From: Enoplolaimus lenunculus
Taxonomy: Eukaryota > Nematoda > Enoplea > Enoplida > Thoracostomopsidae
Direction of reading: 5' to 3'
Length of the DNA stretch: 64,000 bases
Assembly: GCA_030248215.1 (NCBI GenBank)
Contig: JASANG010004010.1
Coordinates: 1 to 64,000, forward strand
In this document: positions 10,247 through 22,994 of the stretch, one piece after another
Numbering within the stretch: the first letter of the stretch is position 1
How the letters are laid out: each line of letters opens with the position of its first letter
Made by a program: the position numbers and the translations under genes
Notes under the pieces: generated by a model
What the model was told of the DNA's origin: nothing
What the model saw: the letters and a program-made list of their open reading frames with translations, nothing else
Databases searched by the model: none

Positions 10247-13200
10247 ATGCCATCACGTTCAAGTTCGTCAGATTCCGGTTCTTCTGAGTCAGAAGGTATA
10301 TTTAACATAATATTACAATTACATACAGGATCTTTGGTATAATTTTATTACACAACATAACGTAACTATACATTTGTAGAGTTGTTGAATAACTAACCAA
10401 ATTGATGATAAATGGCTGTTGTTCAAAAGTAATAACAGTACAAACTGTGTATATATACCTCAGATTGTGTTGCACAATACAATATATAAATTGTAAGCAT
10501 TAGGCAAGCAGTATGTTGAGGTTTTGCTTTTTGCTCTTAATGTAATACAGTATTAACTTAACTAGTAGTGGTGTTCCAGCTGGAAGGTTGCATAATTTCC
10601 TGGCTTCTCCACAGTGGGGGAGCCCATTTAGTTTCCCCCGGCGAACATTTTGCCGCCCCTCGGAAAGGCCCCCCGGCGAATTTTCGGCCGCCCCCCAGCA
10701 AGTTTTTTGCTGGGGACCCCCCAGGACTTTTCTAAGCCAAAAATTTTCAATGTTAAAACATAAAGACTTGGACTAATGACCTGAAAAAAGCACAATTATA
10801 TAAAGACCGTTTCAGGGCATACAGCATTCGAAAGTACCTTGCAGCAACAAGTTCAACCCGCCTGAGCCTTATGATAAACTGAAGCTGTGACTAATATATA
10901 AAATATATGTTAATCACAGTTTCAATTATAGATTATCTATATTTTATATAATTGTGCTTCTTTCAACTTCTGGTAAAGTTGTCAGTAATATTAGTTAAAA
11001 TTATTGCTATTAGCGTTTGATGGGAATAGAATAAAAAATGGTCCAAAAAGTCGGCTTGCAAAATTTTAAGCCTGCCCCCCAGGACCCCCCAGATCATCTG
11101 CCCCCCAGGAAAACTACCCCCCAGCAAAATTAGCTTCGCCACAGGAAGCTCCTGCCCCCCCCCCCAGAAATCGCCCCCCGGCGGAAATTTTCAAGCTGTG
11201 GAGAAGCTAGATTTCAGCGGTGAGTATTTTAATTTTAATGCTTTTCATAAACCGACTCCTACTGCAAAGACGAATAAAAGATCGGGGAACATAAATTTTG
11301 CGAAAATTTTGATGCTTAGTATGTGGTGGGGGCGCCCTCTATAAAATTGCTTGAGCAAAGCAATAAGGTACAGGCTTGGACCCCACAAAATTACGTAAGT
11401 ACCAAATAATCAAATTATCTTGAAAGCTAATAACCGGCGTAGTATTTTAAAACTTCAATGCGAGGTTAACGCCGGGGTGACGCAAATTAGTTATTAGCTA
11501 ACCGCTCATCGGTCGGATTTGGAAGTTTGTAGGATTTATTTCGATTCATCGTGTCCAAAAACACTTTAGTACAGAAATTAGGTTGTTTGATATCTTAGTA
11601 ATTAGAGAAATAATGCGAAACCTTCTGATTTGGACTTAACCAATTATGCAAATTAGCCATTAGGTAACAAAGGGCCTAACATTGTTAAACCGCAATACGA
11701 TGTTAACACTCCATGACAATAAGCCTTTCGTTCAGCGGTTCTTGAGATTCTTGTCACTTGTCAGACCGTGAGATGGACACACACATTCACCTTTTGGCCC
11801 CTAAGACTGTTTTCTGAAGGAGATCGAAGGTCATAATAAAATCCCAATGCGCCTGCCAACAACTGAAACCGCAAATTAAATTTTGATTGTTGGTGATTTT
11901 GTTAATTCTTTTGCACAGTTTGTGCAGTGTCTGCCGTTCTTCTGTTGATACCCAACCTTGTTTCTCGTTCACTTGTAAGATGCAGGATTTATTAGAGAGT
12001 TACGCTGGTTGATTTAATTGAATGCACATACCAATTTGTAGCCGCTGGAGAAACGACAACAGAACAGACTATCGCACAGGATATTGTCGTAACTAAATAT
12101 AACATGGCCGCCGAAATCGTTAACAGCGTGCTAAATGATGTGATAGCCCGATGTACAGATACTGCTTCTGTAATTGAACTTTGCGAATTTGGTGACAGCC
12201 AATTACTTGAAAAAACAAGTAAAGTAAGTTATATTTCAGCACTACTTTTGTTTAGCAGTACTGTTTACGTAACCAGCTGTTAGTTAGTTGTTAGGCAAGG
12301 TTGGTCAGGGATGGTCGGTGTCGGGCAAAAGTGACACCGAGACGGAGACCCAACCTGCCGAGACCGAGGCTTTTGGTCTCGGTCTCGGTCAATTTTAAAC
12401 CGTTACTTAAAATGACGATATTTTTTAATGTGCTCTGAATTGCTCGAAACAAATCTCACTGTCTCAAAACACCCCCAGTACAACCCTAATTCAAAACTAT
12501 AGTGTTGTTTTTGATCCCGGGCAAACTGAATAGACTGTAAATTTTTTTAACACATCATAACATTATAAATGCGGATGACCCATATTTTTTAAACGATACC
12601 TTAAATGTTTTGAACGCGAAAATACAACTATTTGTGTTTTGTCACAATAAAATCAAAGTGTTTTGTGTTTCCTTTAAAAAGTAGAAATTTGGGTAACTGG
12701 AGGGGTCATTCTGTTTCTCAAATCACTGTATAACCAGGTAGCGATGCTCCACAATCGTTCGCTGTCTGTGTTGGTAGGAGAAATGCGCAAGTACGTCTAA
12801 GCCAAAGCTGCGATACAAGGAAAAATTTTGTTATAGCTTATCGGTTTTTCACCCCTTTGGTATCGGTTTGCAAACCACCGAGACAGAAAAAAACGAGACC
12901 GAGACCAGCCAAATCCCGAGACTTGCCGATACCGAGACTGTCAATCCCTGCTATTCGTATATAGCACCGAAACGAAATTTTTAACTAACTAAAATTTTAG
13001 GCTGCCACAATTAATGGTTAAACACTAGTTTATGTTAGCACCATAGGCAGCGAGTGTACAGTTATATATTGTCTTTAATGTCAGTCAAAATTGAGCTAAT
13101 GCCCGAAAATGAATTGTTAATGAATACAGGGCCAAGGCCATACGGTAACATGGACGAAACCAGAAAAAGTTCTAAACAGAGTGTAAAACGGAACCAGATT

Positions 13201-16200
13201 TTATCGGAAGTGGAATGGGAACAGCAATGAATAAGTAATGTAATGGGAACTGAAAAGTTCGCGTGTTATAATATTTAAATTTCTAATCAGAACTAATCGT
13301 GAATCTTATTTTAACCGAAATCGCAATTCTGTTTCTACACCGCTTCCCCGCCGATACTTACTGCGAACGTCCCCGCTTCGCATACTGCGTGACTACATAA
13401 ACTCAACAGAATGGATATAAAATAAAAAAATGATCGCCAACCAATATGAATGTACCTCCGATGTACATGTTCACATACCATAACATTGCTGCTGTGAAAA
13501 TTTCTTTTGTAAACTGCTGTCTAAGCAAAACATCCCTTATCACTGTTTCGCTATGATCCGAACGCAGCACAGTAAGTTTATTACATTGCCATACGCAAAA
13601 TGTCGCGTGACGCGATATGGCAGATACACGCATTAACAGTAACTTCACAACATGGGAGCATGTTTCAGGTGTTCAAGAAGGAAAAAGAAATGAAGAAAGG
13701 AATTGCATTTCCAACCTGTATCTCTGTAAACAACTGCATCTGTCACTATTCTCCTCTAAAATCGGAGTTGAATCTGGTATGAGGCGCGTTTAATTTTACC
13801 TATATGTATAAAACACGTCAAATTGGTTGATTGTTATTTATTATATTAAAATAGGCATTAGTAGCGAATGTTTTAAACCGTAACTCTTACGTAAATACAC
13901 CGCCTGTCGCATAATTATTAACGCTAGTAGTTATATGTCCATTATAGCTGTTACAGGTCCATCTGTCAACCGGAGACATTGTTAAAATTGATATGGGCGC
14001 TCATGTAGACGGTTTTATCGCAACTGTTGCTCATACTATAGTTGTTGGTGCGTCACCGGAGAATAAGGTATGCTGCTGTGTTTCAGTATATATTTCTCGA
14101 CGTTTTTGGATTTATTTTAGAAATTCTGCTTGGTTCAACGTTTTTTCTTTTGCACTCGAGGTTGAAAGGTGGATGCACGTCTGTCTTTCCGTGTGACGAG
14201 AATCTCAGGAAACGCGAAACTGATTTACATAAACTTTCATTGTTTGAAAGCCTATTATCCTGGCGTCGTGGACTAATTGTTGTGGTTACAAGCGATCTGA
14301 TTTCAGTACTAAAGGTTTCTGGGTGCGAGGAATCTGAATAAACTGTTTATAAACTTTCAAAGTGATAAATTAAAAGTTAGCTGCTAACCAATATACATAA
14401 TAGCTATGCTATCTGGCAGATGATTTAGGGAGTATGCGCTATCGGCTTTAGAGCTTTCGGGCCGAGAAATTTAAATACAGCGTTAGAAGTTGCAGCGCTT
14501 AATATAAATATCGCATTACCTATGCCAGTTATAGCTTTTCAGCGCATTACATTTTTAAAAGTATATATTTGTTTCGTCGATGTATAACCTTATGTTCCGT
14601 AGGGGTTTTTAATAAACACTTAAATACGTCCAAACGTTCTATACTTTCAAATATACTAGGATACTCGCTAATTAAAATATTAACTATACGGATTGTTGTA
14701 TTTTAGTAATGGATGTACGGTCTCGGTCAAAAACCGAAAACCGAGATCGACACCGAGACCGATATGTAGACCAACCAAATCCCGAGACTTAAGACACCGT
14801 GACCGCACATCTCGGATTTCAGTACATTGTCAGTAATTGTGTCCAAGCTTTGCTGATAAGTGTAGTCCTAGTATGGCTTGTTATTAAAGCTCGTAATCAA
14901 TCTGTATGTAGAACTGATCGTCTGTAATTGAAGTTATCAGCTGAAAAACATTACGGCACAAATATATACGTTTTCAAAACCGCTCATTTCAGAAACTGGG
15001 CTATTCTTATTTTATTATAGGTTACTGGCCGCAAAGCTGATGTGATTTTGGCAGCATATAATAGTCTCGAAGCTGCAATACGTATGCTTCGACCATCGGA
15101 TGGCCACAAAAACACTGATGTCACTGACATTATCCAGAAAGTGTCAGAGTCGTATTCGTGTAAGCCAGTAGAAAATATGTTATCATTCCAGTTGAAACGT
15201 TCGCAGATTGGAAATGATGGTATGTTAACACTATTCGAACAATTTAATATTTTAGGCAATTGGTTCTGTTTTTGCTTTTAAGAACTCGATGCTACAATTT
15301 TTTGCTTTGGAATAGAAAAAGCTGGATAAGTTTAATAAAAGGTCGATGAGGACCCTTGGCAGACATGAATACATAAGAAACTCACCTGATTTATCATGAT
15401 TTATTCGTTGGTTTAATTTATTATGAATCAGTTGCAGACGATGAAACCACGAAACAGATAATTCAAAATCCGACGGAAGAAACACGTCAGAAGATGAAAA
15501 AGTCTGAATTTTCGGTGCATGAAGTCTATGCTATTGATGTTCTAATCAGTACAGGAGAAGGTAAAGCGATTGTCATAGTTCTGTGTAATTTCTGGAATAT
15601 ATTTGATGATCAGTGTTACACATTGTATGGCTAGCACTCAGGTTTTATACCAAGTTAATAAGTTGACCGTATTATTCGCCTTAATAGAATATGACTGAAT
15701 TACAAAATTTGTAGGCAAAGGCCGTGAAATGGATTCGCGAACCACGGTGTACAAACGTAAGGAAAATCTTGTTTATCAATTGAAGATGAAGGCAAGTCGT
15801 GCATTTCTATCAGACGCTGACAAGCGGTTCTCGACGATGCCTTTTACATTGCGAGCATTTGAGGATGAAAAGAAAGCGAAAATGGGTATTGTGGAATGTG
15901 AGCGTCATGAACTTATGACACCTTTTAAGGCGAGTTAAAGGTATTCCGAAAATAATTTTTGTCTAAAACTTTATTTTGCTTTATTATGCTGCCCGAAATA
16001 TTTTTCGTCGTATGTTAACTTACTATGCTTTTAATCACTGGCCACAATATTTGTAGCGGCACATAACTATTGTGTTATTCCACCGTATTCACTGCTTCCA
16101 TCTTGATGCAAGTATTTAACACTTCAATTTATTGCTAATCGATATTCAAGTTAATGCAGAGGGGTTGTCATTGTATAAATAAAATTTTAGGTTTTATATG

Positions 16201-16729
16201 AACGGGAAAACGAATATGTTGCTCAGTTTAAGGCCACAGTGCTGATAATGTCTAATGGTCTTCTTAAAATTACAGGTTTGTGATCTTGTTGGTTACTATA
16301 GAGGCATCCTGACGGTGGTACACTGCTATGTTGCAACTGTATTTCTGTGCAATATTGGTTAAACAACCAAAGCAAGGTTAAAATTTGAAACAAAAGGGAA
16401 TGTGTTAGTGCAATATTATAAGTTAACTGACATTGGTGGCATTTAGAGCATTGGTGACTTATGTTTATGCTAATTTTTTGTTATAATTTTTAGGTTTACC
16501 TTTGAATGAAAACATATATGAATCAGAACATACGATAGAAGATAAAGCGTTAAAACAGCTAATTAGTTCTTCACTGAAACCAGGCAAAAAGAAGCCGAAA
16601 AAACCATCTGGCGGTAGTGACGACAAAAACGCAATCGAAACAGACTCGACGTCTTGTACCAAAGTATCGGGCAAAAAAGTCTCAGGGGGCCAAAAGCAAG
16701 CCAAGCCTGTGGTCGAAGCCGTGCATTAA
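10247..16729 (+). CDS. PA2G4: Proliferation-associated protein 2G4 (EBP1 family), nine exons, complete
   Basis: Exons by frame and splice sites: 10247-10295, 12042-12223, 13669-13776, 13957-14067, 15021-15219, 15432-15560, 15715-15929, 16191-16275, 16494-16729; together 437 aa, close to the 394 aa of the human protein plus longer ends. Clear family matches: [14 protein letters not shown] (80-93), [18 protein letters not shown] (123-140), VTGRKADVI (151-159), [49 protein letters not shown] and [12 protein letters not shown]. The protein has the methionine-aminopeptidase fold but, as known for the family, no peptidase activity. Relatives bind rRNA/ribosomes and act in growth control in cytoplasm and nucleus. 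The C-terminus holds a Lys-rich stretch (388-396), as in homologues. The N-terminus is Ser-rich ([16 protein letters not shown]), coded by a 49-bp first exon. Intron 7 begins with GC. A possible poly(A) signal ATTAAA lies at 16808. Introns 1 and 2 hold mobile elements. Confidence 0.95.
10600..11210. mobile_element. 611-bp MITE in PA2G4 intron 1
   Basis: The ends are inverted repeats, CTGGCTTCTCCACAG and CTGTGGAGAAGCTAG, flanked by ATTTC on both sides (10595-10599 and 11211-11215), a likely 5-bp target duplication. The flanks inside are rich in C runs (ccccccag units), with an AT-rich centre. There is no coding capacity for a transposase. Confidence 0.7.
12306..12950. mobile_element. Non-autonomous hAT-like element with CCGAGA motif arrays, PA2G4 intron 2
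   Basis: The left end is CAGGGATGGTCGG and the right end is its rough inverse (GTCAATCCCTG). CAGGGATGG-type ends are typical of hAT elements. Both ends carry repeated CCGAGACC/GGTCTCGG hexamer motifs, in inverted orientation at the two sides. I found no 8-bp target duplication, so the call rests on the ends alone. A related fragment lies in intron 4. Confidence 0.55.
14718..14816. repeat. Fragment with CCGAGACC/GGTCTCGG motifs, PA2G4 intron 4
   Basis: It contains gtctcggtcaaaaaccg, ccgagatcgacaccgagacc and aaatcccgagact, the last also found near the right end of the element at 12306-12950. Probably a short, decayed relative. Confidence 0.5.
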
Positions 16730-16752
16730 TGGGTGGAAGCCGTGCATTAATG
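16715..16752 (+). repeat. 21-bp tandem duplication across the PA2G4 stop codon
   Basis: GAAGCCGTGCATTAATG occurs at 16715-16731 and again at 16736-16752. The stop TAA lies inside the first copy, so the second copy is in the 3' UTR and does not change the protein. Confidence 0.8.
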
Positions 16753-18234
16753 ACGCAAAATTAGTATATGTATTTAATAATGACATTTTGCTTGACTGAA
16801 CTTCAGTATTAAAATGAGCAAATTGCAAGACAAGCATAAGTTTAACTAAGAGTTATAGCCAGTTAATGGTATTGAAGGTGTCAGTTTTTCTATCAAAAGG
16901 TTTTCTGTTAGCTTAATGTAATAGCCGGCGCGATGTAGATACAAACAGCAACATCTATTATGATTCCGTGGTATCATCCGTCGTAAAATCTAAAATCCTG
17001 CATGTTTGATTATGAGTATCACGATTTTGATAACGGTTGTCGTAATAGTTCGAGTCAGAGAAGTTACGTCTACGTACCTAGTTATTATGGCTAACATTGT
17101 GTTTCGGGTCTCAGTTGCAATTAATCCTGTTCTTGACATAAGCTGCCGCAGGTTATGCGTGTCGTTGTTGACGTGATTTCTGTACCAAACAGACCTGTAT
17201 GGATCACCCGCGTTTACATGCACGTACTTAAGTAAAAAATGTTCCTCCCTTTCAAGCGCTTATGTTGTTACTCCGCAAATTTGCTGCACGAACATTTCAT
17301 ATGTCGCAATCTGGACATTGAGACATTTGATTGTGTTCTACTAGACCTTTGACAATGTCCAGAGGTTTCTGTCAGAAACTGTTTTTGTCGTGAGATGAAA
17401 CGTATAGTATCAAAATGTCCGTAATTTCTAGAAAAGGTCTCAAATATTGTGTGTTGTTTTTTAACCACTTGAAAAGCCCTGATTGGTCAATGTCCATATC
17501 TTCTGCCACAGGGTAAATGTGTCCTGACATCCTAACAACAGCCTTCATTCATCACGACTCCCTTTTGGCAGAGTGTACAATTAGAATATCTAGGTACACC
17601 AATATAAGTGTATCAAGTCATTAGCCAGGATGTATTTTTATACTGTTGCAAGCTTCGTGGATGGGACTTTTTTCACATCCGCGATCATAGGTAGCATGCG
17701 TATATCGCAGGATATGTTTTTCTAATGTGATTCAAGGGTCCGATCGAGTATCCGATGTCAGAAAAAAATAGGGCAGCCTTACTGCGGCCTTCATATAGAA
17801 CATTGGTTTCGTTGTTTGTTTTATCAGAAATTGCTCGTCGTTAAAATAAACTTAATTGCGAGTGTTATGTGCTTTTCATGGGCGTATAAATGACAAGGTG
17901 CAATCGTTGGTCTGCTCCGGGAGAAAATTAAATATCTCTGAAAAATAACGGAAACGTATTATGATCGAAATAATGGAAACGGAAAACTGATATTGAGATA
18001 TTAAAGTTTCAGAGATGTTTTATTTTTCTGCCAGCAATTGAGACGTGCGAATATTCACCTTCCTTTCTAAAATTAATAAAACAAATGGCGAGATGCACCG
18101 AAATTTTTATAATTTTGAATGAATTTCGTAATTTTTATTTCATACTGAACAATGCAGCATATCTGTACTGAAAAATTGCGAGATATATATGCGACTTATA
18201 AACTAGTTGTTAGCGTAAAAACTGAATTTCCGTT
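16753..18234. other. Intergenic DNA, nothing recognised
   Basis: AT-rich with short open frames only. A weak inverted repeat (atatctctgaaaaataacgg near 17931 against ttcagagatg near 18009) may mark a small MITE. No gene is supported. Confidence 0.4.
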
Positions 18235-18910
18235 ATTTCTATAATGGAGGGGTGGAAAATATGGAAAAAACGATTCTTAAATGTAATTTGCAACGAAATA
18301 TATATAAAATAACGTTTTTAGATCACATTTAACTAATTTTCATGCAACACATTTAACAGTGACCGTGTGTATATGCCAAGGACACATTATATGTCCGAAA
18401 AGCACGAAAATTGCAGCATATGAATGAATAAATAGATTTCAGAATTAAAACTTTGCCACGAGATTCAATGTAAAACTACATATGCATCTTGTACGGTTCA
18501 TTTTCCAGGTTTCGTCGACAGTGGGGCCAAAGTTAGGGTGCTCAAAATTGAAAGCTTGCTTTTACCGTATGATTTAACACAAGACTACGTCTAGCTTCAA
18601 CCTCCCTTTGCTCGAGAGGTTGCGTTGTGGAGCTAAATACGAATATTGTGAAATGTTTCCCAATCAGACGTCTGCCTAACGAGTCAGGGATACTGAACTT
18701 GTGGCCTTAAAAATCGACTTTTTAAAAATTCAAATTTGGGCATGGAATGATCACAGGATGTTATGGGAAGCTGAAATATCCAACACTTTCAAAATGCATC
18801 CATTTTTGGGCAAACGACGGCTAAAGGTTGGCTAACCGATCACTCAGACAAAGAATGAATTTTTCCATTTTTTCCAGTCATAATTTTTTCCGGAAAAAAC
18901 AACCCTGGTT
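18235..18910 (+). repeat. Interspersed repeat R1, copy 1
   Basis: Shares its whole length with copy 2 at 46731-47557. Shared blocks include cacattatatgtccgaaaag, gtggggccaaagttagggtg, caatcagacgtctgcc and the end aaccctggtt. The 3' end contains opposed ttttttcc and ggaaaaaa runs. No long ORF. Class unknown, and a non-autonomous DNA element is the likeliest reading. Confidence 0.65.
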
Positions 18911-19051
18911 CAAATAATCGAATCTGATGTGTCTTTAAGTTCAGTAGCTGTTTAACCTAGGACAAACTGCTATGACGTAAAATAGTGCATTGGCCTAGGC
19001 CAATTCGTAATTGGCCTCAATAGCAGATTGGCCTACGTGCGGCATACACAT

Positions 19052-19557
19052 CAGCCCGGTATATACAACCGGAGGTCTGCCTCCGGCTCCAGTTCCGGCA
19101 TAAAATCGGCATCCGGTTGCGGCAGAATTTTTGCCGGAGATTTCGGAAAATTGGGTAGTAAAATTTGCGTAATTTTGCAAAATTTATCTGTTTAGAGCGT
19201 TTCGTTTTAGTTTTGTCACAATTTTCAAAAAAGAATTTCCGAAATTTCGCAGAAAATTAGCGTAAAACCAAACAACTTAACAACATAAGTTAACCATCAT
19301 TTTTACTATAATGTCGCCTCACCTCCGGCTGCGGCAAGTTTCGTTGACCTCCGGCTCCGGTATTTTTCACCTCCGGTTGCACCCTGCAGTCAACAAAACG
19401 TGCCGGAGTCGGAAGTCAAAAAACTTGCCGGAACCGGAGGTGAGGCGAAACCTGGTGGTTAAAATGTTTAATTTTTTATTTTGAGCAAATATAATTCTGG
19501 AGGATCCGGAGGCCGATTTTATGCCGGAGCCAAAAGCAAACCTCCGGTTGTACCCTG
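19052..19557. mobile_element. hAT-like element with CTCCGG motif arrays
   Basis: The right end reads CCTCCGGTTGTACCCTG and the left end carries the inverse in altered form (CAGCCCGGTATATACAACC...). Both sides are followed by AAATCGGC-type sequence and repeated CTCCGG/CCGGAG motifs. The flanks ATACACAT and ATACCTAT match at 6 of 8 positions, compatible with a worn 8-bp target duplication. No coding capacity. Confidence 0.55.
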
Positions 19558-19573
19558 ATACCTATCCTATCGC

Positions 19574-21418
19574 TATAGATGGGCACTTGATATCCGGATA
19601 TCCGGATATGAAAAATATCCGGATATGTATCCGAAATGAAACTTGTATCCGGATATGCGGATATCCGCCGGATATCCGAAATGCTTTTGTCTAAAAAATT
19701 TTTCGGAATAATTTGCATGGTTTCACCACCGAAGTAGCTGGAGCTGACGAAAAAATTCTATATCGAAACCTCAGTCAGAATATAAAACCCATTCTTGCAC
19801 AATTGTTCCATGATGATTCAAAATCTTTATTTCTTAAGCAAAAATTGTAATAATAGAAACCTCTACGGCCCTAAATGTAACATGGGCCTGAGTTTCTGTA
19901 GAATTCGATATACGGCTGGGTTTCACACAGGTCTAGCTTTATATGTAAATTCAATGCAACGCTAATTTACCTCTGGTACGTTTTAGCGGTTTTATTTAAC
20001 ACAAAGTTTTTCTGAGTTAACACTTCGTGTATCTAAGAATGATTATAGCAAGGTTACTGAGAACAGTATGGTATAGACTACAGATGAACACCGGATATCC
20101 GGTCCGGATAAGAAAAATGACTAATGAACCCTACCTTACAATTTGTCCCCACTCCCCACATAAATTTTTTGCGATAAAATGATATGGTCATTCATTACCT
20201 TACAATGTGTCCTCTCATTGTAATATTTTCGTTATAAAATAGGGTCCTACCTTATAATTTTCCCGCCAAGAAAATTTTTTGGAGAAAAATTGCGTTTCAA
20301 AATATTTACCATCCGGCCCATTTAGAAAGTTCTGGATCCGCTGCTGAAAGCGCGACACCAGTATAAGTAACATGGGTTGATGTTTGTACGAGTTAGCGTA
20401 AGTGTATTTCAGTCTGGTTCTTTGTTCTTGGAACTAAAACGATTCAAGTATACATAGTTCGAGGGAAGGGTTATATTCGATTGAATCTCTCTTGCAGTGG
20501 TTTAAATAAGACAAAGGACAAGCCAAATCAACTCGTATTTATTTAGTAGTCTGTAGCAATCTTATAAACTGAATACCCATAACTATTGAGGTGCTGTAGT
20601 GACGAGTGAGTGACCCGAATAAGAGGTGGGGCTGATATTTATTTGACCTCTCCAGAGGGTACCCCCCTGTTATTCGGTTACGGACTGTTATTTATTTTTA
20701 ACCCACGCTCCACCACCCTTCGTTACTTATAGATATTTGGTCCTGGATTCATTTATGCGCTACAATTTTGACATTTATGGACTCTAATTAGGGTTTAGGG
20801 ACTCTATGCGCTTACGGACTCTTATTAGGGATACCGACTGCTATTGATTGGGACTCAAAATGGGTACCCCTCTTATTCGAGTCACTACAGTACTGCACTC
20901 CAAATAATATTTCTGATATTTAAGAAAAAAATTTCTTACATTTGAGAAATATGATTAGCAAGGTGCACTTGAAAAGTATTTCTGTTATAACAGAAATGTT
21001 TTCAAAAAACGTTTTGAAAAACGTTTGCCATGTATTTTTAGAAAAATTGTCTTAAATATCAGCAAAACTTTTCAGATTGGCCACAGAAAACACTTTTCTG
21101 AATAAATTCAGAAATGCGTTTTTGTGTGTCGCATAATAAATACCGATTTTTAGAATTGTATCTTTTATGCTCATATCAATTTGTTTTAGTGTCAGGGTAC
21201 TTCCTTTAGAGCAACAAGTTAAAACAAGTGCTTAAGAAACGAAAATTGAGGTTCGGAAACTCAAAAAACACAAAATCGAGTTTCGGATATCCGAAATAAA
21301 AAAATTCTTTTGGATATCCGGATATCCGGATATATACGGATATCCGGATATCCGGATAAATATCCGATAAGAATTGCCGGATATCCGGATATGAAAAAAT
21401 ATCCGATGCCCATCACTA
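19574..21418. mobile_element. 1845-bp non-autonomous hAT element with ATCCGG arrays
   Basis: The ends are TATAGATGGGCA and, inverted, TGCCCATCACTA. Each side is flanked by a perfect 8-bp repeat CCTATCGC (19566-19573 and 21419-21426), the hAT target-site signature. Each end is followed inside by palindromic ATCCGGAT repeats (19590-19680 and 21285-21400). A further ATCCGG site lies near 20095. The middle has no transposase frame and contains a nested MITE (20594-20890). A sister copy lies in the receptor gene. Confidence 0.8.
20594..20890 (-). mobile_element. MITE family M, copy 1, nested in the hAT element
   Basis: The ends are CTGTAGTGAC and GTCACTACAG, followed inside by gacccgaataagag and its inverse. 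The same family occurs at 33664-34025 and 47625-48055, in the opposite orientation. No coding capacity. Confidence 0.7.
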
Positions 21419-21599
21419 CCTATCGCAATCTTTCATTACAAGCTGCAATTCTTCGATATTGAAATAAAAACAAATCATATATGCTGTAACTATATATAAA
21501 GATGCCTAAATCAAACTGAGCTGAACTCAGTTTTTCAGTTAATTGATTTGAAACGTCGGCCCATGTTACTTTAAGGGGCGTCCAGGTTCCTGGTGGGTC

Positions 21600-21750
21600 T
21601 ATAGAAGAGTAGGCTTAGATTGTAGATTATATACATTTTTTGCTTAGGCTTATGCTGAGACTCAGGCTTAGGAACTCATTTTTGCAACGCTTAGGCTTAG
21701 GTTTAGAAATACGCTTAATCTATTGTTAAGCCCCTTAAAACGTTTTATGT
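21600..21750. repeat. TTAGGC-like array, repeat family T
   Basis: Degenerate TTAGGC hexamers (gcttaggcttatgctg, acgcttaggcttagg) end in aatacgcttaatctattgtt and 'ccccttaaa'. Near-identical border wording recurs at 32215-32310, with weaker relatives elsewhere, so the array is part of a mobile or duplicated unit. Confidence 0.65.
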
Positions 21751-22084
21751 AGAAGACTAAAGTGAATTACAAGACTTCGTTTCGTTGCGACTACTGGTTC
21801 CTAAACCGTAACTCTTGAGCTAGTCGTCGTCAGATCAATGCCAACTAATACTGTTCTACTTATGTCATCAAACTTCGTCAAAAATATATTAATTTATCAA
21901 CTTTTCCTCTAGAACATTTGTAAAACTGACAAATTAAATTAATCTTATCTACGAGCCTGCTTGCAAAACATCCTTTTCTGATTGTCCAAGATCAAAATTT
22001 TTTCTCCGCCACGCTCTTCCGCAATATTATGGTTAAATTTTTGGTCGATATAAAAATTATAGAGGCGTAACGTTTTTCTGCCGA

Positions 22085-22195
22085 ACTGCAATAGAGTAAG
22101 CTTAAGCTTTAGACTTTCGACAATTTTTTGTTTCGGTTTAGGCCTACACTTAGGCTTAGGAATAGGCTTATTTTACTGTTACAGCACTGTTCTAT
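22085..22195. repeat. TTAGGC-like array, repeat family T
   Basis: Left border ctgcaatagagtaagcttaa; core cacttaggcttaggaatagg; right border cttattttactgttacagc. The left border (CAATAGAGTAAGC) and the inverted right border of sister copies (CAGTAGATTAAGC) resemble terminal inverted repeats. Confidence 0.65.
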
Positions 22196-22199
22196 TCAC

Positions 22200-22990
22200 T
22201 GACTGAATTTTTAGCCTACAAAAGGTAAATTCTGTTGAACTCTCTGGTTACAAAGCTTCTACTTTGTTGTTATTTTTTATGGTTACATCCTAAACATATA
22301 CTTCATTGGAATAAGCAATCTGTTAAGCCGATTGCTTTTAACAGAATATAAAATACGTATATATCCAAAACATTCAAAGGACAAAATATGGGACACTGCT
22401 TGCGGAGAAAAAACACTCTTCACGTTTTCTAAATTCAAATATTTAATTCTGGCAGGCCAAGTTTTTTGAGTTGATGTATATCATAAAATTCGCTGGGAAG
22501 GCCGCTTAGGAACAGCGCGTCATCGCCTTTCTCTCCAGAATATTTTCCGCTCATTAGTGGCAGTCCTAAAATGATGAAATATTACACAAACGGTATTAAC
22601 GTTCTACTCGGCTTTTTATAGTTGGTAACGATAGCGTCAATCCATCACAGAAATCATAAACCTTTTCCAAGGACTAAATAAAACACAGGAATTTTTCCTT
22701 TTTTTGCCATATTCGCAGTTCGAGCAATGCATGCACGGTACAAGAGTCATTGAATTGAAAATTTAGCGTAATATTTTAGTTACGAATAACAAATTGTTAA
22801 AACTGATAAATTTCATCGAAGAGTTGCCAAGGTGCCGCTCCAATTACAATCCGCGTGAATTTCTGTAAAACTAAAGTCACTGGTTCACTCTACCAAAGGT
22901 AAAGTTTTGCCAATTCTGTTTTAATCGTTCCATATTTTAGTCGTTTTATCTATGCCGGTCGCTTCAAATCCAATTTCGTTGCGAAAAATG
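22200..22990. other. Downstream flank of the receptor gene
   Basis: AT-rich, no gene seen. On the minus strand a possible poly(A) signal ATTAAA lies at about 22919-22924, some 70 bp past the receptor stop codon. Confidence 0.3.
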
Positions 22991-22994
22991 ACTT

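Noticed and set aside
13993-14341. 67- and 99-codon plus ORFs after PA2G4 exon 4
   Set aside because: They run past the exon 4 donor at 14068 into intron 4; only the first part is coding.
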